A stretch of 64,000 nucleotides of DNA from an uncultured Ruminococcus sp. (GTDB taxonomy: Bacteria > Bacillota > Clostridia > Lachnospirales > Lachnospiraceae): positions 20,280 through 84,279 of the forward strand of contig CAJFGR010000019.1 in assembly GCA_904377845.1 (NCBI GenBank), read 5' to 3'. Position numbers and translations under genes: made by a program. Below the pieces are notes generated by a model. That model did no database searches. It was not told the DNA's origin and saw nothing but the letters and a program-made list of their open reading frames with translations. Below are positions 26,950-40,900 of the stretch, piece by piece. Numbering within the stretch: the stretch's first letter is position 1; every line of letters begins with the position of its first letter.

Positions 26950-28281
26950 ATGAAAAAAGCAGCGCTGCACAACCTTGGCTGTAAAGTAAATGCGTATGAG
27001 ACAGAAGCAATGCAGGAGATGCTTGAAAATGCAGGATATGAGGTTGTTCCTTTCAGAGAAGGAGCAGATATCTATATTATAAATACGTGCACAGTGACCA
27101 ACATTGCGGACAGGAAGTCCCGGCAGATGCTTCATCGGGCAAGAAAGATGAATCCGGATGCTGTCGTGGTGGCGGCAGGGTGTTATGTACAGGCACAGGA
27201 CGGTAAAGAAGTCGATCCGTGTATTGATATTGTGCTGGGAAATAATCACAAAAAGGATCTGATAAAGATACTTGAGGAATATGATTTAAAAAGAAAAGCT
27301 GAAAAGGCAGGGACAGACTGTGCAGAGAAAGCATATCCGGCCGTTGCAGAAATTGAAGATATCAGTCAGACACATGAGTATGAAAAACTGCATCTGACAA
27401 AACCCGGTGATCATACGAGAGCATATATTAAAGTTCAGGACGGATGCAACCAGTTCTGCACATATTGTATTATTCCTTATGCAAGAGGAAGAGTTCGAAG
27501 CAGAGAACAGACGGATGTTGTAAGCGAAGTGAAGAGTCTCGCAGCCAATGGGTATAAGGAGATCGTGCTGACAGGAATCCATCTGAGTTCTTACGGGATT
27601 GATTTTGACGGAGAGAGACATCTTCTGGATCTGATCCGTGCGGTACATGAGATTGAAGACATTGTAAGAATTCGCCTTGGTTCGCTGGAACCGGGAATTA
27701 TTACGGAAGATTTTGCATCAGAATTGAGCAGACTCCCGAAAATCTGCCCTCATTTCCATCTGTCGCTCCAGAGCGGAAGCGATGCTACGCTGAAGCGGAT
27801 GAACCGGCGCTATACAAGTGCGGAGTATTATGAAAAATGCTGTATTCTCCGGAAATATTTTAATGATCCTGCTCTTACAACCGACGTGATCGTAGGCTTT
27901 CCGGGCGAGACGGAAGAAGAATTCCGTCAGTCGCTTGCATTTGTAGACAAGATTGATTTTTACGAAACGCATATTTTCAAATATTCAAAGCGCGAGGGCA
28001 CAAAGGCAGCCCGTATGGACGGGCAGATTGACGAGCAGGTAAAAACAGCAAGAAGTGCAGAAATGATCGAGCTGGACAGGAGAAAAAGAAAAGCCTATGA
28101 GCAGAAATTCATCGGGAAGACAGTGGATGTTCTGGTGGAGGAAGACGCACTGATCAATGGGGAAAAAGTTCAGACAGGTCATACAAAAGAGTATATAAAA
28201 ATTGCAGTGAAAAGCAGTGAAAATCTAAAAAATTGTATTGTAAAAGTGCAAATTGAAAACGATTCACAAATTATACGTTGA
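26950..28281 (+). CDS. mtaB: tRNA t6A37 methylthiotransferase
   Basis: 443 residues. Radical SAM enzyme that converts t6A37 to ms2t6A. N-terminal UPF0004 domain (ALHNLGCKVNAYETEAM, INTCTVTNIADRKSRQ) with its own cluster Cys residues, radical SAM motif CNQFCTYC in VQDGCNQFCTYCIIPYARGR, and a C-terminal TRAM domain (EKVQTGHTKEYIKIAV). KVNAYE and the length mark MtaB rather than MiaB or RimO. Divergent from the HPr-like gene. Confidence 0.95.
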   Translation: MKKAALHNLGCKVNAYETEAMQEMLENAGYEVVPFREGADIYIINTCTVTNIADRKSRQMLHRARKMNPDAVVVAAGCYVQAQDGKEVDPCIDIVLGNNHKKDLIKILEEYDLKRKAEKAGTDCAEKAYPAVAEIEDISQTHEYEKLHLTKPGDHTRAYIKVQDGCNQFCTYCIIPYARGRVRSREQTDVVSEVKSLAANGYKEIVLTGIHLSSYGIDFDGERHLLDLIRAVHEIEDIVRIRLGSLEPGIITEDFASELSRLPKICPHFHLSLQSGSDATLKRMNRRYTSAEYYEKCCILRKYFNDPALTTDVIVGFPGETEEEFRQSLAFVDKIDFYETHIFKYSKREGTKAARMDGQIDEQVKTARSAEMIELDRRKRKAYEQKFIGKTVDVLVEEDALINGEKVQTGHTKEYIKIAVKSSENLKNCIVKVQIENDSQIIR

Positions 28282-28306
28282 ATTTTGACGGTGATTATAT
28301 TAGAAT
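28278..28306 (+). promoter_or_regulatory. Promoter of the ireB operon
   Basis: TTGAAT, 17-base spacer and TAGAAT; the -35 overlaps the mtaB stop codon. The start point would fall about 45 bases before ireB. Confidence 0.6.
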
Positions 28307-28358
28307 TGTAAATAGGGATTTTATGTAATTTGAGAATACTGAGAAGGAGGAAGATACG

Positions 28359-28622
28359 ATGAGTGATCTTAGCAATACACAATTCTTTCAGGTAGAGCCG
28401 GGTCCGCAGATCTCAGCAAAAGATATTCTCGAGATCGTGTTCAAGGCTCTGAAAGAAAAAGGATACAACCCGGTCAACCAGATTGTCGGATATATTATGT
28501 CAGGTGATCCTACTTACATTACCAGCTATAACGGAGCGAGAAGTCTTGTTATGAAAGTCGAGAGGGACGAACTGGTTGAAGAGCTTTTAAAAGCGTATAT
28601 TGAACACAACTCATGGGAATAA
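28359..28622 (+). CDS. ireB: IreB family regulatory phosphoprotein
   Basis: 87 residues (former DUF965). FFQVEPGPQISAKDILEIVF, KEKGYNPVNQIVGYIMSGDP and YITSYNGARSLVMKVERDEL are family-defining. In Enterococcus the protein is a target of the IreK/IreP Ser/Thr kinase-phosphatase pair and affects cephalosporin resistance; here the function is assumed by homology. AGGAGG site present. It starts the conserved ireB-ruvX-DUF1292 gene string. Confidence 0.95.
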   Translation: MSDLSNTQFFQVEPGPQISAKDILEIVFKALKEKGYNPVNQIVGYIMSGDPTYITSYNGARSLVMKVERDELVEELLKAYIEHNSWE

Positions 28623-28628
28623 TCTGTT

Positions 28629-29096
28629 ATGAGGATTATGGGACTTGACTATGGCACAAAAACTGTGGGAGTGGCGATAAGCGATCCGCTGGGGATTACG
28701 GCCCAGGCCATAGAGACAATCAGCCGTAAAGAGGAAAACAAGCTGAGAAGAACCTGCGCCCGTATTGAAGAATTAATCGGGAAATACGGGGTAGAGAAGA
28801 TTGTTCTCGGATTTCCGAAACATATGAACAATGATATCGGGGAGCGCGCGGAAAAGTCACTTGAGTTTAAAGATATGCTTCACAGGCGGACAGGTCTTGA
28901 GGTCATTATGTGGGATGAGAGACTTACTACTGTGGAGGCAGAGAGGACTTTGATCGAAAGCGGAGTCAGAAGAGAGAACCGCAAGAAACATATCGATCAG
29001 ATCGCGGCAGTTTTTATCCTGCAGGGGTATCTTGACCATCTGTATATGAAAGCAGGTACAGGGGAAGCGGCAGGAGAACAGCAGGCAGGAGAATGA
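28629..29096 (+). CDS. ruvX: Holliday junction resolvase-like protein (YqgF family)
   Basis: 155 residues, RNase H-like fold: [19 protein letters not shown] (first catalytic Asp), [28 protein letters not shown] and [16 protein letters not shown] (later acidic residues). In E. coli YqgF acts in 16S rRNA 5' processing; a recombination role has also been proposed. Six bases after ireB. Confidence 0.95.
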   Translation: MRIMGLDYGTKTVGVAISDPLGITAQAIETISRKEENKLRRTCARIEELIGKYGVEKIVLGFPKHMNNDIGERAEKSLEFKDMLHRRTGLEVIMWDERLTTVEAERTLIESGVRRENRKKHIDQIAAVFILQGYLDHLYMKAGTGEAAGEQQAGE

Positions 29097-29115
29097 TGAT
29101 AAGGGGGCATTTTTT

Positions 29116-29376
29116 ATGGAAAAAGTAAGATTTGCTTTCGCAGACGGAAATGGGGAAGATGAATTTTTCGTTCTTGAAGAGACTATGATCAACGGAAGCG
29201 TGTACATACTCGTTACAGATTCCGAAGAAGATGATGCAGAGTGCCTGATTCTGAAAGAGACAGACCGAAGAGGCGAGGGAGACTGTGTCTATGAGATTGT
29301 TGAGGACGAGACAGAACTTCTGGCAGTTTCAAAAGTTTTTGAAGAACTGCTGGAGGATGTGAATATAGAAATGTAA
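29116..29376 (+). CDS. DUF1292 protein
   Basis: 86 residues, very acidic, starting MEKVRFAFADGNGEDEFFVLEE with YILVTDSEEDDAECLILKE; matches the DUF1292 (YrzB) pattern of a small beta-rich cytoplasmic protein without known function. It lies in the standard position after ruvX in Firmicutes. Confidence 0.9.
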   Translation: MEKVRFAFADGNGEDEFFVLEETMINGSVYILVTDSEEDDAECLILKETDRRGEGDCVYEIVEDETELLAVSKVFEELLEDVNIEM

Positions 29377-29432
29377 GGCATTTACAGCCTTTACAATAGA
29401 TCTATTTACTGCGGGGAGACGAAAGAACGCGG

Positions 29433-29897
29433 ATGGAACAGCAGAAAAAAACAGAGGAACTGCTCAAACAGAGACTGAAGGAAAAGGGATTGAAAGTTAC
29501 GCATCAGCGTATCCTGGTTCTCTCAGTGCTTGAGCAGAACAGCGGCGTGCATATGACTGCAGAAGAAATCTATGATCTGGTGTCAAGGGATTATCCTGAG
29601 ATCGGACTGGCAACGGTATACCGTACACTGCAGCTTCTGTGGGATATGCAGCTTGTGGACAGGATCAATCTGGATGACGGATGTGTGCGGTATGAGATCG
29701 GCCACCTGTTAAGAGGGGACACACAGCATAACCATCATCATCTGATATGCAGAAAGTGTAATAAGGTAATTCCTTTCACGGATGACCTTCTGGATGACCT
29801 GGAGCATCATATCGAGAAAATCACAGGATTTCATGTCCTGGATCATGAACTGAAGTTCTACGGCTTATGCAGGGAATGCATGGAAAAAGAGAAATAA
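29433..29897 (+). CDS. Fur-family metal-dependent regulator
   Basis: 154 residues. Winged helix GLKVTHQRILVLSVLEQN and LATVYRTLQLLWDMQLV (recognition helix), then the metal region HNHHHLICRKCNKVIPF and the second Cys pair LCRECME, which together make the structural Zn site and the regulatory site. The position after DUF1292 is typical for the Fur or PerR paralogue of Firmicutes; the sequence does not settle which metal or peroxide it senses. A Fur-box-like palindrome lies before pflB. Confidence 0.93.
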   Translation: MEQQKKTEELLKQRLKEKGLKVTHQRILVLSVLEQNSGVHMTAEEIYDLVSRDYPEIGLATVYRTLQLLWDMQLVDRINLDDGCVRYEIGHLLRGDTQHNHHHLICRKCNKVIPFTDDLLDDLEHHIEKITGFHVLDHELKFYGLCRECMEKEK

Positions 29898-29989
29898 CTG
29901 TCTTTTGAGAAAGCAGCCTGAGCACACTGCTGTTCTTTTGGCGCCCGGAAGTAATGTGATACATAAATCATAATGGAGGTGCTTATTTT

Positions 29990-31660
29990 TTGAAAAAAGA
30001 AAAAAAAGGAAAATTGCGTATCATACCGCTCGGTGGACTGGAACAGATCGGTATGAACATTACTGCCTTTGAGTATGAGGACAGTATTGTTGTAGTGGAC
30101 TGCGGCCTGGCCTTCCCGGAAGATGATATGCTGGGAATTGATCTTGTGATCCCGGATGTGACTTACCTGAAGGATAATGCGTCCAAGGTAAAAGGGTTTG
30201 TTATCACCCATGGCCATGAGGATCATATCGGGGCGCTGCCCTATGTGCTCAAAGAGATCAATCTGCCGATTTACACTACGAAACTTACGATGGGTATTAT
30301 TGAAAATAAATTAAAGGAACATAATCTTCTGCGCAGCACAAGGCGCAAAGTGGTTCAGCATGGGCAGTCCATCAATCTGGGCAAATTCCGGATCGAATTT
30401 ATTAAAACAAACCACAGTATCCAGGATGCGTCTGCCCTGGCGATCTATTCGCCTGCGGGAGTTGTTGTTCATACAGGAGATTTTAAAGTAGATTACACTC
30501 CGGTATTCGGCGATGCAATCGATCTCCAGAGATTTGCTGAGATCGGAAAGAAGGGTGTACTCGCACTGATGTCCGACAGTACCAATGCAGAGAGAAAAGG
30601 ATTTACCCAGTCCGAGCGCACTGTGGGAATTACGTTTGACCACATTTTTGCAGAGCATCAGAACACAAGACTGATCATCGCCACATTTGCATCGAATGTA
30701 GACCGTGTGCAGCAGATTATCAACTCAGCATACAAATACAGAAGAAAAGTTGTTGTGGAAGGACGGAGTATGGTAAATATTATCTCTACTGCGTCTGAGC
30801 TTGGATATTTGAATGTGCCGGACAACACGCTGATCGAGATTGATGAGATGAAAAACTACCCGCCGGAAAAGATGGTGCTTATTACAACGGGCAGCCAGGG
30901 AGAATCCATGGCGGCACTTTCAAGAATGGCTGCGGATGTACACCGCAAGGTTACGATTCAGCCGAATGATACGATTATCTTCAGTTCCAATCCTATCCCT
31001 GGAAATGAGAAATCTGTATCTCGTGTGATCAACGAGCTTTCTGCAAAGGGCGCGGAGGTAATCTTCCAGGATACTCATGTATCGGGCCATGCCTGTCAGG
31101 AAGAACTGAAACTGATCTATTCTCTCGTAAAACCGAAATATGCGATTCCGGTGCACGGTGAGTACCGGCATCTGAAAGCAAACGCCCAGGTGGCAAAATC
31201 TCTCGGTATACCGAAAGAAAATGTTTTTATTATCCAGTCAGGCGATGTGCTTGAACTCGATGACGAGTCTGCAAAAGTTGTGGACAAGGTACACACAGGC
31301 GCTGTACTCGTGGACGGCCTGGGAGTCGGCGATGTGGGAAATATCGTGCTCAGAGACCGCCAGCATCTGGCAGAGGACGGAATTATCATTGTGGTTCTTA
31401 CCCTGGAGCGCAGAACAAACCGCCTGCTTGCAGGGCCGGACATTGTGTCACGTGGTTTTGTATATGTCAGAGAATCAGAACAGCTCATGGAAGATGCGAG
31501 AAAAGCAGTGTCGGATGCGCTTGATAAATGTTTGAGCGGCCGCCATACGGACTGGAACAAGATCAAGCTTACGATCCGTGATGCGATGAATGATTACATC
31601 TGGAAGAAAACCAAGAGAAGACCGATGGTAATTCCGATCATCATGGATGTGGACGTCTAG
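29990..31660 (+). CDS. rnj: Ribonuclease J
   Basis: 556 residues. Metallo-beta-lactamase/beta-CASP nuclease with endonuclease and 5'-3' exonuclease activity, central to mRNA decay. ITHGHEDHIGALPYV is the HxHxDH metal motif; VVHTGDFKVDYTP, LMSDSTNAERKGFTQSE and the beta-CASP text VEGRSMVNIISTA and PVHGEYRHLKAN follow, with a C-terminal domain from ~450. Translation begins at TTG: GGAGGTG lies ten bases upstream and no ATG is near. Only one RNase J is seen in the window. Confidence 0.96.
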   Translation: MKKEKKGKLRIIPLGGLEQIGMNITAFEYEDSIVVVDCGLAFPEDDMLGIDLVIPDVTYLKDNASKVKGFVITHGHEDHIGALPYVLKEINLPIYTTKLTMGIIENKLKEHNLLRSTRRKVVQHGQSINLGKFRIEFIKTNHSIQDASALAIYSPAGVVVHTGDFKVDYTPVFGDAIDLQRFAEIGKKGVLALMSDSTNAERKGFTQSERTVGITFDHIFAEHQNTRLIIATFASNVDRVQQIINSAYKYRRKVVVEGRSMVNIISTASELGYLNVPDNTLIEIDEMKNYPPEKMVLITTGSQGESMAALSRMAADVHRKVTIQPNDTIIFSSNPIPGNEKSVSRVINELSAKGAEVIFQDTHVSGHACQEELKLIYSLVKPKYAIPVHGEYRHLKANAQVAKSLGIPKENVFIIQSGDVLELDDESAKVVDKVHTGAVLVDGLGVGDVGNIVLRDRQHLAEDGIIIVVLTLERRTNRLLAGPDIVSRGFVYVRESEQLMEDARKAVSDALDKCLSGRHTDWNKIKLTIRDAMNDYIWKKTKRRPMVIPIIMDVDV

Positions 31661-31740
31661 TGCCGGATCAGGTGCAGAGACGGATCATGCAGAGGTATGC
31701 GGCAAATCTGTATGCTGCACAAACAAATATGGAAACAAAT

Positions 31741-31772
31741 CAGATGCACAGGGGATGTTCTCTGTGCATCTG
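31741..31772. other. Hairpin in the rnj-trmR gap
   Basis: CAGATGCACAG / CTGTGCATCTG with a ten-base loop. It lacks a T-run, so it is more likely an mRNA-stability or processing structure than a terminator. The 134-base gap has no other element; relatives often have an mltG-like gene near here, which is absent. Confidence 0.6.
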
Positions 31773-31794
31773 TGTCGGATAAGGGTAAGAATTT

Positions 31795-32445
31795 ATGATA
31801 GTAGATGAGCGCATTGTTACATTTATTAATTCGCTGGACACGAAGAACAGTGAAATACTGGAGAAGATAGAGAGCGAGGCAAGAGCAGCAGACGTACCGA
31901 TCATACGAAGAGAGATGCAGAGCTTCCTTAAAATTCTTTTGATGCTGAAAAAGCCTGCACGTGTGCTGGAGGTTGGCGCTGCCGTGGGATTTTCTGCACT
32001 GCTGATGAGTGAATATGTGCCGGAAGAATGCCGGATTACGACAATTGAAAATTATGAGAAGAGAATTCCCATTGCCCGGGAGAATTTCCGCCGTGCGGGG
32101 AAAGAAGAGCAGATCGATCTCATTGAAGGTGATGCCGCTGAAGTCCTGAAGAAACTGAAAGGGCCCTATGACTTTATCTTTATGGATGCCGCAAAAGGAC
32201 AGTACATCCATTATCTTCCGGATATACTCCGGCTCCTGCCGCCCGGGGGCTGCCTTGTCTCTGATAATGTAATGCAGGACGGAGATGTGATCGAATCAAG
32301 GTTTGCTGTCGAGCGCAGAAACCGGACGATCCATGCCCGTATGAGAGAATACCTTTATGAACTGAAACACAATGATGAGCTCACGACTTCGATCATCCCT
32401 CTGGGAGACGGTGTTGCAGTGAGTATTAAAAAGGAAAGGATATGA
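31795..32445 (+). CDS. trmR: tRNA 5-hydroxyuridine methyltransferase (O-methyltransferase family 3)
   Basis: 216 residues. SAM methyltransferase with VLEVGAAVGFSALLMSEYV (motif I), TTIENYEKRIPIARENF, DFIFMDAAKGQYIHYLPDIL and GGCLVSDNVMQDGDV (metal-binding Asp/Asn). In Bacillus the orthologue YrrM methylates ho5U34 to mo5U34. Its partner TrhP follows three bases later, which supports that role over catechol methylation. Confidence 0.9.
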   Translation: MIVDERIVTFINSLDTKNSEILEKIESEARAADVPIIRREMQSFLKILLMLKKPARVLEVGAAVGFSALLMSEYVPEECRITTIENYEKRIPIARENFRRAGKEEQIDLIEGDAAEVLKKLKGPYDFIFMDAAKGQYIHYLPDILRLLPPGGCLVSDNVMQDGDVIESRFAVERRNRTIHARMREYLYELKHNDELTTSIIPLGDGVAVSIKKERI

Positions 32446-32448
32446 AAA

Positions 32449-37121
<4,673 letters not shown>

Positions 37122-37150
37122 AAGTTTTCCTCCTTTTCCGGCCAGGTAAT

Positions 37151-37239
37151 AAAAAAGACCAAGACAAAAGGTACACTTATAGACTACTATAGAATGTTCC
37201 TTGTTGATCTTGGTCTTGCCTGCATTACCAGTAACAGCC
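37151..37239 (-). promoter_or_regulatory. RAT antiterminator and overlapping leader terminator of the bgl operon
   Basis: Read on the minus strand, the RNA contains a ribonucleic antiterminator with GGCTGTTACTGG and ATGCAGGCAAGACC (37212-37239), matching the LicT/BglG target. Its 3' part is the first arm of an intrinsic terminator: AAGACCAAGA pairs with TCTTGGTCTTTTTT (37151-37217). A bound antiterminator would stop the hairpin from forming and allow bglP expression. Both elements look intact although the regulator gene is damaged. Confidence 0.85.
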
Positions 37240-37262
37240 GCTGCTATTATTTTTACAAAGTC

Positions 37263-37291
37263 TTTCTAGCAGACCTGTCAGAAAAATGCAA
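37263..37291 (-). promoter_or_regulatory. Putative promoter of the bgl operon
   Basis: Minus strand TTGCAT, 17-base spacer, TAGAAA, placing the start about 20-30 bases before the RAT. Confidence 0.5.
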
Positions 37292-37340
37292 GGTATATTC
37301 TACATAAAATTCCTGCATTTTGGTTTTGCTTCCGGTTTGA

Positions 37341-37847
37341 TCAAAAAGGCTGAAATTTGCTTTTCACACGTTCCAGCTCTATCGCCTGTTTCCCTGACAG
37401 ATGTTCTATCTCCATCTCCAGCATACACAGCGGCTTCCACTCCCTTTCGATGGCTTTCTCCCGGTTTTCGTCTGTGTCATCAGGTGAATATTTAAGCGCC
37501 AGTTTTTCGATAGCGGAGCGTTTCTCCGTGTCATCTTCTGCAATATGTATCCTGCCAAAGGCGATAACGCTGCGGAAGTATGTGGTATATTCTTCCGGTA
37601 CGATCTGGTCCTGGTCGATGACACAGAATGAAGCTTTGTCATTTTTTAGTACAGCATCGATTTTATGACCGCTTTTTGCACTGTGGAACCAGAGTTTCTC
37701 TCCGTCGTAGACATAGCTTATGGGCACTGTGTAGGGGTAACCGTCATCCCCGTGGAGAGCCAGAACTCCTGATGTTCCATCATATAAGATACGTTCACAT
37801 TCTTCTTTTGATAATTTCTGCTTTTTTCTGCGCATTTCACGAAACAT
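37341..37847 (-). CDS. Pyridoxamine 5'-phosphate oxidase-like flavin protein (Nim type)
   Basis: 168 residues. The split-barrel FMN fold is visible in GTSGVLALHGDDGYPYTVPI, SYVYDGEKLWFHSAKSGHKID and ASFCVIDQDQIVPEEYTTYF with RSVIAFGRI; this pattern is that of NimA-like nitroimidazole reductase or resistance proteins, common in anaerobes. The physiological substrate is unknown. GGAGG lies nine bases before the ATG. Divergent from the giant surface protein gene. Confidence 0.88.
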   Translation of the reverse strand: MFREMRRKKQKLSKEECERILYDGTSGVLALHGDDGYPYTVPISYVYDGEKLWFHSAKSGHKIDAVLKNDKASFCVIDQDQIVPEEYTTYFRSVIAFGRIHIAEDDTEKRSAIEKLALKYSPDDTDENREKAIEREWKPLCMLEMEIEHLSGKQAIELERVKSKFQPF

Positions 37848-37975
37848 AGTATTTCCTCCATTGTTCTGAATTGGTTGATTACGGATTTATTTCCAATAAT
37901 ATCATATTGTACACAAAAATGAAAACCGATACAATCAGTCCGGATAACGTAAAGCAGAAAGGACTGAAACAGAGA

Positions 37976-40900
37976 ATGAGAAAAGTAAGAGCCTTGCTGG
38001 CAGCGGTACTGGTGTGCGGACTCTTATTAAAAGGCGCGGATGTATTCGGAGCGGACATTCCGAAAATACAGGTGTCCTCCGGGACGACAGAAGCGGCGCC
38101 CGGAGAGAAAATTACACTTACATTTTCGCTTGCCGGCTATGATGATATTCAGGAGGGAATCTACGCGCTGAAAGCAACTATTGAATACGATCCAGATATA
38201 TTTGAGGCTGTGGAGGAGCCGGATTTTGAGACATTGTCCGGCTGGGAACAGCTTCAGTATAATGCCGATAACGGGCAGTTTGCAGTGATCAATAAAAGCG
38301 GGAGCGTGAAGAACGAAGACGCGTTCCGGCTGACGCTGACAGCAAAGGCCCAGGCTGAAATAAAAGAGACGACAATTCTGCTAAAGGGCATCTCCGTATC
38401 TGAAGGAAAAGAAGATATTTTCCTGAAGGATACTGAATTTCAAATGACAGTGAATTCAGATGAACAGCCGGAGAACGGCGGCGGGGAGGGCGTGCTGGAA
38501 GACCCGGATGAAACGCCGGAGGATTCGGATAAAGAGACGGAAATCCCGGAAGAAAATTCGGAGGAGACACTGGATGGAGCGGATGCAGATCGTGAGGATT
38601 CAGCGGAGCTGCCTTCGGAACAGCAGTCCGAGGAAAAGCAGAGTATACAGACAGGTAACACTGACGTCGGGATAATCTTTTTTATTATGATGCTGCTGGT
38701 TTCTCTATCGATATTGGGAGGAATCCTAATTACCAGGACAAGAAAGAAAAAACAGAATAAGAATGGCCCTAAGTTACTTGCCGGGCTGATCCTCTGCAGT
38801 GTGCTTGCCGTATCGGCGGGCGTCCGAACGGAGGCGGCAGCAGAAAAGGGCGATGTAGACGGAAACGGGAATATAGATTATACAGATGTGGAACTGATTC
38901 AGAGGCATCTGATCGAACTGCAGCTTCTCGAGCAGGACGCACAGGAACCGGCGGATATCAATGATGATGGGCAGCTTACAGTGACTGACTTGGCGCTTCT
39001 CGTCCATAGGATAGAAAATCCGCCGGAATCTGAGAACCCATCAGGGCCGTCAGAACCTGAGAAGCCTTCAGACCCGGAGGAGGAGATACAGGAGGCCATT
39101 GAGCTGAAGGATGTCACAGATACAACTCTGTATTATAGCGGAGACGGAAAGACAGAAGAAATAGACATACTGGATATTACAAAAGGGCTTCCGAAAGATC
39201 CGGAGAATTACTTTGCAGTGATCGGGATGGAGAGTCTGCCGGATCTTTATACGGGGATTTCGGAGTTCAGACAGGAGAAAAGCGGAACAGTTTCGGCGGT
39301 GATCGATCAGGCGGATGTGATCCGGTATGATGCTGACGGAAATCGCATAGAAGAGTATGCTTTTCCGGTCGCTTACAGAGATAAAGAAGGTGAGCATCCT
39401 CTGATCAAGAGCGCTCAGGAGCTGTTTGATAAGATGGCCGCTGATTCGAAGGGAACATTTGAGCTTACGGAGGATCTGGACGCTTCGGGGATTTCTGCGG
39501 ACGCGCCTGCGGTCGCAGGCACATTTACCGGGGAGCTGGATGGAAACGGCTTTCGGATACGGAACCTGCCGACTTCATTATTCGGCACGCTGAGCGGGGC
39601 GCATATCCATGACCTTGTGATCGAGGATGCGGCGGTCACTGCACAGAGAAGCGGAATCCTTGCCAATTTTATCCAGAGACAGTCCATTGTGGAAAATGTT
39701 TTCATTGTAGATTCGTCAGTGTCAAACAGTGTGGATGAGATGGGAGCTTTTGCGGGTAAACTTTCGGACTCGACGATACGCAGAAGTGCCTCTGTCAATG
39801 TTTCGTTAAGAGGACTGGTGGCGGTCGGCGGAATCGTTGGCAGGACGGAGGCGGGAGCTCTTATCGAAGACTGCTATGTTACAGGCAAGGTGCAGGGAAC
39901 TTACGACCACCCCAGCCTTGGAGCCAGAACAGGAGGAATCACCGGCTGGCACGGAGGAGGAAAGATCAGCCGCTGTTATACGAATGCGGAGATCATTGCT
40001 CCGGCGAAAAAAGGAAACGGAGGCATTATCGGCGGACCGAATACGGGAAGTCCGGTGATTGAGTACAGTCTGAGTATGAGCACAGGAGCGGGCTACCGGA
40101 TTGCAGGATTCGACGTTCTGAACGGCGTGAAAGAAGTATATGAGTATTCCGGTTCCGGCAGTTCAACAAATGTGACAGAAGCCAATGGAAACAATGTAAA
40201 AGAAACAGATGCGGTTTTTGATCGGACATTTTATGAGGATATCCTCGGGTTTGACGGAAAAGTCTGGGATCTGGATGGGCTTGCCCTTAAGAAGCTTCCG
40301 ATACTTTCAGATTCTCCTGTCGAGGACAACAGTTACGGAATCCCTTCCTATAGTGAAGTGAAAGACCACGAAGACTATCAGGCAGAGAGAGAGACGGCTT
40401 ATGCCAATATGGCGGAAATCATGCCGTTCGCAGACACCGCGCTGTGGGTGGAATATGGAAACGGGCTGTCCGCATCAGATGCCCTTGCAGTTAAAAAGAT
40501 CAAATATGTACTTCCCCTTGATGAGCAGGGGGCGTATGTGGCGGGAATCCACAGGGAAAGCACAGACAGAGCTGTCAAAGTGCGGGTTGTATTTGAAGAT
40601 GATACGAGGCAGGAATATTCCCTTACTGAAGCAAAATTAGTGGGAAATATCGTGGCGTCTTACGGAATCGAAGGGCAGCAGTTCCCTTATCAGTTCCATA
40701 ATTATGCGGCGGCTTTCAATGAGAGTGTCCTATCCGGTCTGACGGCGCTGGCTTCTGCGTATGACTATAATACAGAAATAGCCGGAATCACGCAGGAGGA
40801 TGAGAGCCGGCTGTATACGGACTATTATAATGAGAGTGTAAAGGGAAAACTGGAGCGTGTGCTGGCGGATCTGTTCACTTCTCAGGAGCGGTATCCGTCC

